From: Enterovibrio norvegicus DSM 15893
GTDB taxonomy: Bacteria; Pseudomonadota; Gammaproteobacteria; Enterobacterales; Vibrionaceae
Assembly (NCBI RefSeq): GCF_900115495.1
Contig: NZ_FOWR01000035.1
Span: forward strand, 1-51,839
DNA: 51,839 nt
Reading direction: 5' to 3'
How positions within the stretch are numbered: position 1 is the first letter of the stretch; the number at the start of each line of letters is the position of its first letter. The translations under genes were made by a program, and so were the position numbers. This document shows, piece after piece, positions 9,126-17,771 of this stretch. The notes under the pieces were generated by a model. The model was not told the origin of the DNA. It ran no database searches and saw only the letters and a list, made by a program, of their open reading frames with translations.

Positions 9126-9545
9126 TCTTCTCTCCTGAGTAATTCTCCCCAAAAAACACTCACTATTTCTCGTCGAAACAGTCAGCACGAGCGTTGTCGC
9201 TCATGCGCTATAGAGTATGGGGCCTTGTGTTCAAACTCGGTAAAAACGTCAGAGATGAACATTTTCACTACGTTTACATGCATACTAAAGTGCACGACCT
9301 TAAAAACCGTACAGTGTACCAAATATTGGTTGTTCGCATCTGATTATAGACAACCAAAAGCATACATAAGAAAGCACTCTCGACCTTTGCGTATCTCACA
9401 TTCAGCAAAAAAGTCCGGATAACATCACCTCGCTGTCCCCCCAAGGTTGATCCACTTCAATAAGCATGCGTAACTGAAATCAAATACATCTAAACACCCC
9501 GAGCAGAAGACGTCGGTTGTAGAATAAAAGGACGCAAAATACGCC
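9126..9545. other. Intergenic region, no gene recognised
   Basis: 420 bp between the divergent DUF805 and EamA genes. It must hold both promoters. Short open frames here have neither a ribosome-binding site nor family-like sequence. I see no repeat or hairpin of note. Confidence 0.5.
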
Positions 9546-10475
9546 ATGGCAGGTCAGCCCCAACACACGCAATCATTGGCGTGGTTCCCGATTTTATTGG
9601 CGACCATTGCGACCATGAGTTGGGCAGGTAACATCACACTGGCGAAACTCGTCAATGCGAACATTCCGCCACTGGGGTTGTCATTTTGGCGATGGGCCGT
9701 TGCCGCCGTCGTGTTACTGCCTTTTGTTTACAAGCCGATGAAAGACAAATGGCCACTGTTTAAGCAACACTTTAGATTGGTGTTGTTGCTTGCCTTGCTG
9801 GGCGTGGCGGGTTACAACAGCTTGGTCTATATCGCACTTGAAAACACCCTCTCCACCAACGTCGTAATTTTACAGTCGGCTTTACCATTGATGATTCTGT
9901 TGGTGCAATTCTTTTTGCTCAAACAAACCGCTACTTTAAAGCAAACCCTCGCCATACTGACCTCTGCTATCGGTGTGTTACTCATCATTACCAAAGGCCA
10001 ATTAGTCACAGACTTCGCCATTGGAAACAGCGAGCTTATTGCCCTGTTCGGTATCTTGGTTTGGGCCACTTACTCCGTGCTGGTACAAAAGCTTCCCGAC
10101 GCACTAAAAGGGTTACCCATATTGGGGTACACCGTCTGCCTTGGCGTAGTGATGATTTTGCCCTTTTATGTGGCGGAATCTGTGTTGTACGAAACCATGC
10201 CAATTTCCCCGCAGAGCATTGCTATCTCTCTTTATACCGGTGTGTTTGCTTCGGGCATCGCGTTTTGGTGTTGGAATACCGCGTTGATGCGTATGGGAGC
10301 AGCGACAACAGGGCAATTCATGCACCTTATCCCCGTTTTTGGTTTGGTCTTTTCCATGCTATTACTGGGAGAACGCATGGAGACTTATCACTATGTAGGC
10401 ATCGCTTTTATCGTATCTGGGCTTGTGATTGCGAACATTCGTCGCCGCGCGACACAAGAATCACCATCGTCGTAA
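9546..10475 (+). CDS. EamA/DMT family transporter
   Basis: A 309-residue protein with about ten membrane helices in two EamA repeats: ATMSWAGNITLAKLVNANIPPLGLSFWRW opens the first and LIALFGILVWATYSVLVQKL the second. The drug/metabolite transporter superfamily mostly exports small metabolites or amino acids; the substrate is unknown. The ATG at 9546 has only a distant AAAGGA; no internal start preserves the first helix. It is followed 55 bp later by arfB, with a possible separate promoter between. Confidence 0.88.
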   Translation: MAGQPQHTQSLAWFPILLATIATMSWAGNITLAKLVNANIPPLGLSFWRWAVAAVVLLPFVYKPMKDKWPLFKQHFRLVLLLALLGVAGYNSLVYIALENTLSTNVVILQSALPLMILLVQFFLLKQTATLKQTLAILTSAIGVLLIITKGQLVTDFAIGNSELIALFGILVWATYSVLVQKLPDALKGLPILGYTVCLGVVMILPFYVAESVLYETMPISPQSIAISLYTGVFASGIAFWCWNTALMRMGAATTGQFMHLIPVFGLVFSMLLLGERMETYHYVGIAFIVSGLVIANIRRRATQESPSS

Positions 10476-10530
10476 AATCCGTCTTATTCAGCTATAGTGT
10501 CGCCTTGATTTAGAAAGGACACCCAGCAAA

Positions 10531-10944
10531 ATGCTTCACATTTCTCAGACCGTGACCTTGTCAGATGACGAGATTGAAATCACCTACATACGCGCTCAAG
10601 GTGCAGGTGGTCAAAACGTTAATAAGGTTTCTTCTGCGGTTCACCTTCGCTTTGATATACATGCCTCGTCACTGCCTGATTTTTACAAGGAACGCTTGCT
10701 CGCATTAAAAGACAGCCGCATCAACAAAGACGGCGTCATCGTGATCAAAGGCCAACAATATCGCACACAAGAAAAGAACCGTGACGATGCACTCGCGCGC
10801 TTGCAAGAGCTGATCAAAAGTGTCGGCGTGGTACAAAAAGCGCGCAGAGCGACCAAACCGTCCAAGTCATCACAACGCAAACGTATGGATGGAAAAACCA
10901 TTCGTGGAAAAACCAAATCCATGCGCGGCAAGGTAGATTTCTAA
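10531..10944 (+). CDS. arfB: Alternative ribosome-rescue factor ArfB (peptidyl-tRNA hydrolase)
   Basis: 137 residues matching ArfB/YaeJ. An RF-1-like catalytic domain carries the GGQ motif (GAGGQNVNK, residues 26-28) that hydrolyses peptidyl-tRNA on stalled ribosomes, and a lysine/arginine-rich C-terminal tail (KSSQRKRMDGKTIRGKTK) would enter the empty mRNA channel of non-stop complexes. The lack of a codon-recognition domain and the short length separate it from release factors. The ATG at 10531 is preceded by AAAGGA 11 nt upstream. Confidence 0.95.
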   Translation: MLHISQTVTLSDDEIEITYIRAQGAGGQNVNKVSSAVHLRFDIHASSLPDFYKERLLALKDSRINKDGVIVIKGQQYRTQEKNRDDALARLQELIKSVGVVQKARRATKPSKSSQRKRMDGKTIRGKTKSMRGKVDF

Positions 10945-11026
10945 CGTTCTTCTCTCTCGTGTTTCCGCTTACTTTTTTCCTGCTGTCTTTGTCTTAGCCA
11001 TTATCTTCGCCTTGGCCATTCCCTCT

Positions 11027-11085
11027 GTCTTGGTCTTGGTCTTGGTCTTGGTCTTGGTCTTGGTCTTGGTCTTGGTCTTGGTCTT
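11027..11085. repeat. Hexanucleotide tandem array (GTCTTG)9
   Basis: Nine uninterrupted GTCTTG units (11027-11080) plus a partial tenth. Degenerate copies lie just upstream (10984-11026). The array sits between arfB and the thioesterase-fetAB operon, about 110 bp before the first start codon. Six-base units keep frame, so a length change would alter spacing rather than switch a frame. Confidence 0.97.
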
Positions 11086-11196
11086 TACATGCATAATGGC
11101 AGAGGTCACATTCCCCGCGCTCAAAAAACTGAGCACCTTGTCAGTCACAGCGAAACGGTGTCCAATCAATGTCTCTGAACGCAAAAGGATTGCACC

Positions 11197-11640
11197 GTGA
11201 CAGACAACAATTTCAGCCACTTTCCTCTCCAGCACACGCAGTCATTAGTGTGGAACGACATGGACGCGCTACAGCACATCAACAACACCGTCTATTTTCG
11301 CTATTTTGAAGACGTTCGCGTCGTGATGTTGGAAGAACTCAAGGTTTTTGAGTACGTAAAGCGTCACAATATCGGTCCAGTGGTTGCCTCTACCCGCTGT
11401 GATTTCCGCGCCCCTTTGGTCTATCCCGACAACATCACCACGGTGTCATGGGTCGAAGACATCCAAGAAAAACGCTACACCATGAAATATGAAATCCATA
11501 GCCACAACCAACAGCGTCGCGTCGCGGTAGGTGAAGCCTTGGTGGTGTATTGTGATTTCAGTGACGGAAAGAGTTGTGCCATTCCAGAAGAGACCGCTAA
11601 CGCATTACAGAAGTATCTTTTGCCAGACAACGCCGAATGA
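11197..11640 (+). CDS. Acyl-CoA thioesterase, hotdog fold (4HBT/YbgC-FadM-like)
   Basis: 147 residues of the 4-hydroxybenzoyl-CoA thioesterase superfamily. The motif WNDMDALQHINNTVYFRYFEDVR (residues 19-41) carries the catalytic aspartate (D23) and the helix that follows it. It probably hydrolyses an acyl-CoA in the cytoplasm; the substrate is not defined. The start is GTG at 11197 with AAAAGGA upstream. The stop overlaps the ATG of fetA (ATGA), so it is the first gene of a translationally coupled thioesterase-fetA-fetB operon. The link between an acyl thioesterase and an iron exporter is unexplained. Confidence 0.88.
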   Translation: MTDNNFSHFPLQHTQSLVWNDMDALQHINNTVYFRYFEDVRVVMLEELKVFEYVKRHNIGPVVASTRCDFRAPLVYPDNITTVSWVEDIQEKRYTMKYEIHSHNQQRRVAVGEALVVYCDFSDGKSCAIPEETANALQKYLLPDNAE

Positions 11641-12275
11641 CAGCTCCCACAGCAACGCTCCAATTCCACCAGCTTCGTTCAGGGTATGAGGCTGATAAAA
11701 CATCGGCGTTGACCGAGGCGCTATCGCAGGGTCAGCATCTTGTGATTAAGGGTGCATCGGGATCAGGAAAAACCAGTTTATTGCGTGTGATGTGCGCACT
11801 GCAACCCGCGCAACACGGTCATATTGATTACCAACAACACACTATATCAGTGCAAAACTTACCTTGGTGGCGTCGTCAATTTTGCTACCTCCCGCAAGAA
11901 CCCGTGATGGGGGCGAACACCATCGCAGAAGTTCTCCGATTACCTTGGTCGTTACAAGCAACCGACAAACCTTCACCAAGCGATGAAGCCTGCCAAACTG
12001 CGCTTGCGAGCCTGAACATTCAGCACAACATGAACCATGATGTCGACACCCTTTCAGGAGGCGAAAAACAACGGCTTGCCATTACACGCGCATTGTTGCT
12101 GGATCGACCCGTGTGGCTGATGGATGAACCTACATCAGCGCTGGACGCCAAAAGCAGAGACAGCTTGATGACGTTACTCAAAACACTTCCCATTATTGCT
12201 GTGTCTATTTCACACGATCCTGAATGGATGCGCGCAGCAAGCCACACCTTCGTGTTGGGAGATCATCATGAATGA
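11637..12275 (+). CDS. fetA: FetA-like ABC transporter ATP-binding protein
   Basis: 212 residues, a short ABC ATPase. Walker A is GASGSGKTS (about residue 39), the Q-loop region CYLPQEPVMGANTIAEVLRLPW, the signature LSGGEKQRLAITRALL, Walker [12 protein letters not shown], and the switch histidine is in SISHDPEW. The pairing with an UPF0014 permease identifies it as FetA/YbbL. In E. coli FetAB is linked to iron export and peroxide resistance. It overlaps the thioesterase by 4 bp and fetB by 8 bp. Confidence 0.87.
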   Translation: MTAPTATLQFHQLRSGYEADKTSALTEALSQGQHLVIKGASGSGKTSLLRVMCALQPAQHGHIDYQQHTISVQNLPWWRRQFCYLPQEPVMGANTIAEVLRLPWSLQATDKPSPSDEACQTALASLNIQHNMNHDVDTLSGGEKQRLAITRALLLDRPVWLMDEPTSALDAKSRDSLMTLLKTLPIIAVSISHDPEWMRAASHTFVLGDHHE

Positions 12276-13062
12276 AGCGTTAAACATCAACAGTTGGGCG
12301 CTTGCGGGGTTATACCTACTCTTTGTTATTCCGTTGGTTCTTTTCCAGCGTTGGCAGCTTGGGCTCAGTAAAAGTCTCATTTCTGCCGTGGTGCGCATGA
12401 CACTGCAATTGGCCGTGGTCGGTTTATACCTACAAACGTTGTTCGCTTTCGCCAATATCTGGCTCAATACCTTGTGGCTACTCATCATGATTTTGGTGGC
12501 GAGTGGCACTATCTACAAACAAGCCAGCGCCAGCTTAAAACAGCTCATGCCACCAATATTGGTTGGCCAACTGCTCGCCATGTCACTGGTGCTGCCGGTA
12601 TTAATGGTTGGGGTGATTCAAGCTGATCCGTGGTGGAAAGCCCAGTACCTCATTCCCGTTGCAGGCATGTTGCTCGGAAATGCATTGTCAGCCAACGTGC
12701 TAGCTTTGGAACGGTTACTTACCAGCTTAAAAAAGCGCCACGCTGAATATCAATTTTATGTCGCGCTGGGCGCACCGAATCCGAGCCGTCCATTTTTGCG
12801 TGAGGCTCTCACCGCTGCATTACGACCACCTATTGCCGCCATGAGCACGCTCGGCATCGTTAGCCTTCCGGGGATGATGACAGGTCAAATACTCGGAGGT
12901 ACAGAACCTCTGCTTGCCGTGAAATATCAACTCGTGATTATGGTGGCGATTTTCATCTCAGTGTTTGTTTCCGCAGCAACCACCTTGTATTTCGTCAGCC
13001 GACGCTTATTTAATGGTTACGGACAACTAACTTCAGAATCATTGTCTAAACCGTCGCCTTGA
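12268..13062 (+). CDS. fetB: FetB-like ABC transporter permease (UPF0014)
   Basis: 264 residues with about seven membrane segments. The UPF0014/FetB pattern is clear: VRMTLQLAVVGLYLQTLF, then GMLLGNALSANVLALERL, then ALGAPNPSRPFLREALTAALRPPIAAMSTLGIVSLPGMMTGQILGG, the core of the family. It is the membrane half of the putative FetAB iron exporter. I use the ATG at 12268, overlapping the end of fetA; an earlier in-frame ATG lies inside fetA and is rejected. A terminator follows. Confidence 0.92.
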   Translation: MNEALNINSWALAGLYLLFVIPLVLFQRWQLGLSKSLISAVVRMTLQLAVVGLYLQTLFAFANIWLNTLWLLIMILVASGTIYKQASASLKQLMPPILVGQLLAMSLVLPVLMVGVIQADPWWKAQYLIPVAGMLLGNALSANVLALERLLTSLKKRHAEYQFYVALGAPNPSRPFLREALTAALRPPIAAMSTLGIVSLPGMMTGQILGGTEPLLAVKYQLVIMVAIFISVFVSAATTLYFVSRRLFNGYGQLTSESLSKPSP

Positions 13063-13096
13063 TATAACGCCCCCTAAAATCTCTCAGCTGATAATA

Positions 13097-13124
13097 GAAG
13101 GGGCGCACAACGCTCCTTTTTTCT
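13097..13124 (+). terminator. Intrinsic terminator after fetB
   Basis: AAGGGGCG pairs with CGCTCCTT (one G-T pair) around CACAA, followed directly by T-rich TTTTC. It closes the thioesterase-fetAB operon. Confidence 0.85.
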
Positions 13125-13311
13125 TATGACGCTCCCCCAAACACACACCCAATAAAAACGATGGGTACGTAAACGCGTGCGCTTGAGAAGAAAAGTCATC
13201 AGTCATCGTCACTAACGACTAGAAAAGGAAAATCTATGAAGACGTCCGTCGGCGCATTGATAGAATTTGAAATATGCAAACAATATTAACCCTCGCCAAA
13301 AATTTAATATC

Positions 13312-13323
13312 TATCAATTGATA
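13312..13323. promoter_or_regulatory. Palindrome TATCAATTGATA, copy 1
   Basis: A perfect 12-bp palindrome, repeated exactly at 13384-13395. Candidate operator for the downstream secreted protein; the regulator is unknown. Confidence 0.45.
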
Positions 13324-13383
13324 AATATTAATTGGAAAACATAAAACCCTTTACAAATATTAAGACAAAAACGAAATTAATGT

Positions 13384-13395
13384 TATCAATTGATA
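13384..13395. promoter_or_regulatory. Palindrome TATCAATTGATA, copy 2
   Basis: Second exact copy, 72 bp after the first (about seven helical turns), 230 bp upstream of the start codon. Confidence 0.45.
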
Positions 13396-13624
13396 GCATT
13401 AACCTATCGGTAAATATCACATTTAAAATATTTTAAACAATAAGTAAAAATATATTTTTCATACAGTTAAAACAAAAATTGACCTAATATTGACATTATT
13501 AACAACACCTGACTTGCAATTAATCTCACACTCCCTACCTTTAAAAATCAGTGATTATTTATACGAGAAAATTAAGTAATTACTGATATACCCATCCTTA
13601 CAAAACATTAGAAAGGTTATGATT

Positions 13625-15817
13625 ATGACACCCAAGAAACTGTCTGCTCTCTCCATTCTCATTGGATTAAGCATACTTGGACAATCCTCTGCACTTTATG
13701 CTTCACAAGCGCAGCATGACGACGCTGACATCGATAAGATAATTCAGTCCTTACAAAAAAAAGAAGTCAATTCCGACTATAAGTTATTTAGCCGCGCCCA
13801 GCCTGACATTAAATTTGGAAATATCACTCAAGAGGGCTACGAAAATGCCACAGCCCTTTATCACGATGGAAAAGTAACAATAAACAGCAAAAAAATTGGT
13901 GATAACAACAATCTTCAATCCGTTATTATTCATGAGGGCTTTCATGCGCTCAAACCGGAATTATCAGAATCAGAGGTTGATACTGAAGCAGCCCTGTATG
14001 CGGAAAAAATAGGCATCAATTATCTTGCACAACACTCTTATGACCCTATTTTGAGCGATGCTTATCGGCCGAGTATGCCCAACATTTTCCAAAATAATCT
14101 CATACGAGGTTTGTGCCGTTCAGGGGCAGGCACTGCATTAAGCGCGTTTGGGTCTTTTGGTGCAATAGGATTGGCTGAAGATATTTATAACAACTATGTC
14201 GGCGGTACAGCAATTAGCCAAGAAACCTTTAATGCTGCCAAAGGGCTCGCCGTTCCTCTCTCTTGGGCGATGTTTGACTATGTCTTAGGCAAAGCACAAT
14301 GGGTTCATGGTTTTCCAGGAAGCCATGCCAGTGATGGTCAGCGAATCAATGATATGTTGCGCAGTATTCCGAGAGTGGGCAGCATCGTTGCCGATACATT
14401 GCAAGTAGGGGCCTTTTCGGAGCGTGTGCTGCGTGAAGAACTTGGACTCATGATGTTTGTCGGTGCCATTGGTACAAATGCAATGATTCAAAAAGTCGCA
14501 GATAGCCACAATGCCACAGCGGCAGCATGGCCACTAAAAGTCGTCGATACAGCTATTTGGGGCGGCTTAAATGGCATGGTTGGCGAATTTGTCAGATATA
14601 AAAATGGCGGTACTTACACCTCCCTGCCCGCGTCATATCATGAGTCTCTCGTCCCATACCTTGGTTCACAAAAATGGCAACTTCTTACCTCATCTATCAA
14701 CTGTGGCATTGCCGCGTATGCAGGGAATCAAGCATGGGGTGGCTATGCGAAATGGCAACCCGTCACTAAAAATTCAACCACCTCTGAGTATGCAAGTAGC
14801 GCTTATGGTGCTGCGACAGCATACATGGGGACATGGATAGCCGTAGACGGCGTGTTTAAGTCGATGCAATACGGGATAAATGCGGGAGTTGCAGGCTTTA
14901 GAGATGTGGTTTGGCGTAATTTTGTTCAATCAGGTGTTGGGCTCATCAACCTCGCTTACTCGGTTGAATACCATCCAGACGCACTCCCAATCGATACGGA
15001 TTACGGGGATATACCTGACGTTACCATTCACCTTCGCAAAAAACGCTCAACCTCCATCGACATGAGAATAGCGCGAATGCGCAAGATTTTTCATGAACTG
15101 CAAATATCTAAATCTGAAGCGCTTGCCGCGTGGGAGAGAGTTACCGCAGTCCCTCTGGATCTGAATGATTTTCAGAAAGTTGACGTGACGAGGTTGGAAC
15201 AAGATCTTGCATTGGAAAACAGCCCACAAAACACCAAAGCCGCGGGCGTCACCAACAAGACGTTGAGCCAACTGAAGGCGCTTCAACTGTCACATCTCGC
15301 CAAAGAAGCGAAAACCGTCACCAAAGTGCTGACAAAAAATTACGCGGACTGGCGGGCGTGGTGGAATGCCAGCAGTTGGGAAAACCCTGCATTTTGCTCA
15401 AAAGATGGCGTACTAGAATACGGCCAATGGCTATCGAACGGAGGAAACATTACCGAACAAAACTGCGGCATTAACAGTTACGGGGATGGGGTTAACGCTG
15501 TACTCAAGTTTAACGATGGTTCAATGGCGATAGGTATAAACGGGCGCACCATAAAATCAGACGAAGCATGGACAAAAGGCACCAACGGCGGCACCGATTG
15601 GAACGGATATTGGGGGTATGCATTTTTCGACGCCCAGGGACGCCCGACCGCAATGGCCTTAACAAGCAAGAATTGGGCGCAATGGGGCGCTGGGTTTAGC
15701 TTCGTTTATAAAAATGGTAGCTGGGAATATTGGAAGCAAGATAACTGGATTTCATCGTTTTCGGATGGGCAGTCGCTCGATCGTAACGCGCCGAGGTTCA
15801 ACATTCCCGCGCTTTAG
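13625..15817 (+). CDS. Secreted protein of unknown function with HExxH metallopeptidase-like motif
   Basis: 730 residues; I do not recognise a family for the whole chain. An N-terminal Sec signal (MTPKKLSALSILIGLSILGQSSALYAS) is followed by SVIIHEGFHALKPELSESEVDTEAALYAE (residues about 99-127): HEGFH fits HExxH zinc binding, and the glutamate in EVDTEA, 14 residues on, could be the third ligand, as in M48/ImmA-like gluzincins. Residues about 150-470 are glycine/alanine-rich with several hydrophobic or amphipathic stretches. A charged helical part follows (about 485-575), then a Trp/Gly/Asn-rich C-terminal domain with four cysteines in the mature protein. The second ATG (13625) has AAAGG at ideal spacing; the first (13619) is too close. 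Monocistronic behind an AT-rich region. Protease, effector or toxin are all possible. Confidence 0.78.
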   Translation: MTPKKLSALSILIGLSILGQSSALYASQAQHDDADIDKIIQSLQKKEVNSDYKLFSRAQPDIKFGNITQEGYENATALYHDGKVTINSKKIGDNNNLQSVIIHEGFHALKPELSESEVDTEAALYAEKIGINYLAQHSYDPILSDAYRPSMPNIFQNNLIRGLCRSGAGTALSAFGSFGAIGLAEDIYNNYVGGTAISQETFNAAKGLAVPLSWAMFDYVLGKAQWVHGFPGSHASDGQRINDMLRSIPRVGSIVADTLQVGAFSERVLREELGLMMFVGAIGTNAMIQKVADSHNATAAAWPLKVVDTAIWGGLNGMVGEFVRYKNGGTYTSLPASYHESLVPYLGSQKWQLLTSSINCGIAAYAGNQAWGGYAKWQPVTKNSTTSEYASSAYGAATAYMGTWIAVDGVFKSMQYGINAGVAGFRDVVWRNFVQSGVGLINLAYSVEYHPDALPIDTDYGDIPDVTIHLRKKRSTSIDMRIARMRKIFHELQISKSEALAAWERVTAVPLDLNDFQKVDVTRLEQDLALENSPQNTKAAGVTNKTLSQLKALQLSHLAKEAKTVTKVLTKNYADWRAWWNASSWENPAFCSKDGVLEYGQWLSNGGNITEQNCGINSYGDGVNAVLKFNDGSMAIGINGRTIKSDEAWTKGTNGGTDWNGYWGYAFFDAQGRPTAMALTSKNWAQWGAGFSFVYKNGSWEYWKQDNWISSFSDGQSLDRNAPRFNIPAL

Positions 15818-15880
15818 TGCAACAAGCTTATGCTTTCACGAGCGGAAAGCACTCGCATAAAATAGCGCATCGACAATAGA

Positions 15881-15909
15881 AAAGGTCTGCCCATAACAGG
15901 CAGACCTTT
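15881..15909. terminator. Hairpin between converging genes
   Basis: AAAGGTCTGCC (15881-15891) pairs perfectly with GGCAGACCTTT (15899-15909), 11 bp with a 7-nt loop. It lies between the HExxH gene and the MCP gene, which converge; a bidirectional terminator is likely although T runs are short. Confidence 0.75.
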
Positions 15910-15985
15910 AGGCGTTTAACGCTAGCTCATAGATGCTTGAGAATGGCGAATTCATGGCATATTTAGGCTATTTGGCTTTCTTTGA

Positions 15986-17164
15986 CTACCTCAACACAAA
16001 CTGCGAAACACGCTGCTTCAACACACCGTTCGAATTGACCAAGTTTTGGTTATCCACGCGAATTTGATCACTCAAGTTCACAATGGAGTCTTTCGATTCC
16101 TTAATCTTCAACATAGACGTGTTCAAGTGCTCAATTTGGCCCAGTAATTCATCTAGCCCCGTGTTCTCATCGTCAGCAGAAATCAGCGTCACAACGTCAT
16201 TGATGGAAGACACCGCATCTTGCACCGTTTGGTTAGAGCCGTGGTAGTGAGAGATAATGTCCAGCAGTTCTTCTTTTTGCGTGGTTAAACGCTCACTGAT
16301 TTGCACAACAGATCCACGGATCTCAGCCACAATCTTCGTGATGTCACCCAAGCTGTCTTGCGTAGAGAGTGCTAACTGACGCACTTCATCCGCAACCACT
16401 GCAAAGCCTCGGCCTTGATCACCTGCACGTGCTGCTTCTATTGCTGCGTTTAAAGACAGCAAGTTAGTTTGCTCTGAAATCGACTTTATGACTTCAACAA
16501 ACTTTTCGATGGATTCAGCCTGCGCTTTAAGTTCGATAAAAGAGGTGTACATGTGCTCAACGCTGTTTGAATAATTTTCTAACTGCTCAAGAGACGAAAT
16601 GTTCTTAGTGTTTAAATCAATCAAATCCCCTTTCACTTGCTCCGTGGAAGAAGCCGTGTCTTTGAGTGTTTGCACCATGGAAGAGGAAAAGGTTTTCAAT
16701 GACGACAGGTTCGATGTCGCAAGCTCATAGTTGTCATCTTGCTTAACAAGATCTTCGTTGATGTTTTTCACTTTCATGAGCATGCCGTCAGACAATGATT
16801 TTGACTCATTTGAGGACTCATCAATCGTCTCAAGTGTATTGCGAATACTAATGCGGAAGTTTTCAATAACCCGCAAAAAGTCTTCCATTTCACTGTTTAA
16901 TGACGATTTCACGTTGTTCTTTACACTAAGATTGTTCTCTTCGAAGTTTTTTAAATAGCGCTTGGTTTCGTTTAGCGAGTCAACGCCCCACTTTTTCTCA
17001 TCAATATCGTGGATCAAGAGTACGCCCGCCAACGTCAATTGTATGATCACCGAATAGACATTGTCGGTGAAGAAAAACGCATTCACTAACAGCAGCAAAA
17101 TGCCAACCCAATGAATTAACCTCATTCTTGTAAACAGCGAACTAAACATACTTTTTCTAGACAT
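15986..17164 (-). CDS. Methyl-accepting chemotaxis protein without periplasmic sensor domain
   Basis: 392 residues. Two closely spaced N-terminal hydrophobic segments (about 15-32 and 34-51) leave essentially no periplasmic loop. Then come a long coiled-coil and the MCP signalling hairpin with the tip sequence EQTNLLSLNAAIEAARAGDQGRGFAVVADEVRQLA, which contacts CheA/CheW. No HAMP, Cache or PAS domain is seen, and the helical region after the tip is shortened. It may sense a cytoplasmic or membrane-derived cue, or act in a non-chemotaxis array. The ATG has AGGGAAAG upstream. It is a single gene. Confidence 0.9.
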   Translation of the reverse strand: MSRKSMFSSLFTRMRLIHWVGILLLLVNAFFFTDNVYSVIIQLTLAGVLLIHDIDEKKWGVDSLNETKRYLKNFEENNLSVKNNVKSSLNSEMEDFLRVIENFRISIRNTLETIDESSNESKSLSDGMLMKVKNINEDLVKQDDNYELATSNLSSLKTFSSSMVQTLKDTASSTEQVKGDLIDLNTKNISSLEQLENYSNSVEHMYTSFIELKAQAESIEKFVEVIKSISEQTNLLSLNAAIEAARAGDQGRGFAVVADEVRQLALSTQDSLGDITKIVAEIRGSVVQISERLTTQKEELLDIISHYHGSNQTVQDAVSSINDVVTLISADDENTGLDELLGQIEHLNTSMLKIKESKDSIVNLSDQIRVDNQNLVNSNGVLKQRVSQFVLR

Positions 17165-17429
17165 TAGCTTTCCCTAATACAAACAACGTAGCGATAATAT
17201 GCATACAAATGTGTATTGCTTAACTAAAAATAGTTGAGCCTTAGAAGGCTCGCCAACATGATTTAACGTTAATTGCCCACACTATTTGTATTGATTACAA
17301 CACATTAATTTCATATACCAAGAAAACAATCACGCCCTAAAACTCACGCTGTATCCGCTGTTACGTGAAAAATACGGGTGTGCCAAACACGTGATTTCCA
17401 GTACTATGCAGCAATTAAATTTGGTGCAG

Positions 17430-17726
17430 ATGTTTATGGCCATTGAAGTGAAAAATATCCCAACGGCGGAAGTTACGTGCGCAAATTGCCAAGCGTGTTG
17501 TTGCCGTCTCGAAGTCATGATCATCACAGACACCGGTGTGCCTGAAGAGCATATCGCGGTGGATGAGTGGGGCGCAGAAACCATGCTGCGTTTGGACGAT
17601 GGCTGGTGTTCAGCGGTCGATCGAGAAACCCTGATGTGTACGATTTATGAAAATCGCCCTTGGATTTGCCGAGAGTTTGAAATGGGTTCGTACGAATGTG
17701 TAGAAGAGCGTAAAGCCTGCTTGTAA
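17430..17726 (+). CDS. YkgJ family cysteine-cluster protein
   Basis: About 98 residues with the YkgJ/CxxCxxCC metal-cluster pattern: EVTCANCQACCCRLEV near the N-terminus, GWCSAVDRETLMCTIYENRPWICREFEMGS in the middle and CVEERKAC at the end. The family is thought to bind Fe or Zn through these cysteines; no reaction is established. The start is uncertain: the frame opens at a GTG at 17391 and has ATGs at 17406, 17430 and 17436; none has a strong ribosome-binding site. I chose 17430 because the conserved part starts with AIEVKNIP. Convergent with the amino-acid importer. Confidence 0.8.
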   Translation: MFMAIEVKNIPTAEVTCANCQACCCRLEVMIITDTGVPEEHIAVDEWGAETMLRLDDGWCSAVDRETLMCTIYENRPWICREFEMGSYECVEERKACL

Positions 17727-17771
17727 CCCAAATGCTTAACGAGGGGCTCTCGCGCTCACTGTAGATTCATC

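Larger units (their letters stand above)
13125..13624. other. AT-rich intergenic region upstream of the HExxH protein
   Basis: About 500 bp, strongly AT-rich from 13260 on, in contrast to neighbouring genes. It holds two identical 12-bp palindromes and no convincing gene. The composition suggests H-NS-type silencing or horizontally gained regulatory DNA (inference). Confidence 0.6.

Noticed and set aside
9225-9422. 65-codon plus-strand frame before the EamA gene
   Set aside because: No ribosome-binding site and no conserved pattern; treated as non-coding.
10969-11235. Open frames encoding (Lys-Thr)n on the minus strand and (Val-Leu)n on the plus strand over the GTCTTG array
   Set aside because: Direct translations of the hexamer repeat; the plus frame also overlaps the thioesterase start. 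No family signal.
13312-13340. HapR/LuxR-type master quorum-sensing site next to the first palindrome
   Set aside because: Only one half (TTGATAAAT) fits; the other half is too divergent from the known consensus.
17330-17584. 84-codon minus-strand frame opposite the YkgJ-like gene
   Set aside because: Antisense shadow of a gene with clear cysteine-cluster motifs.
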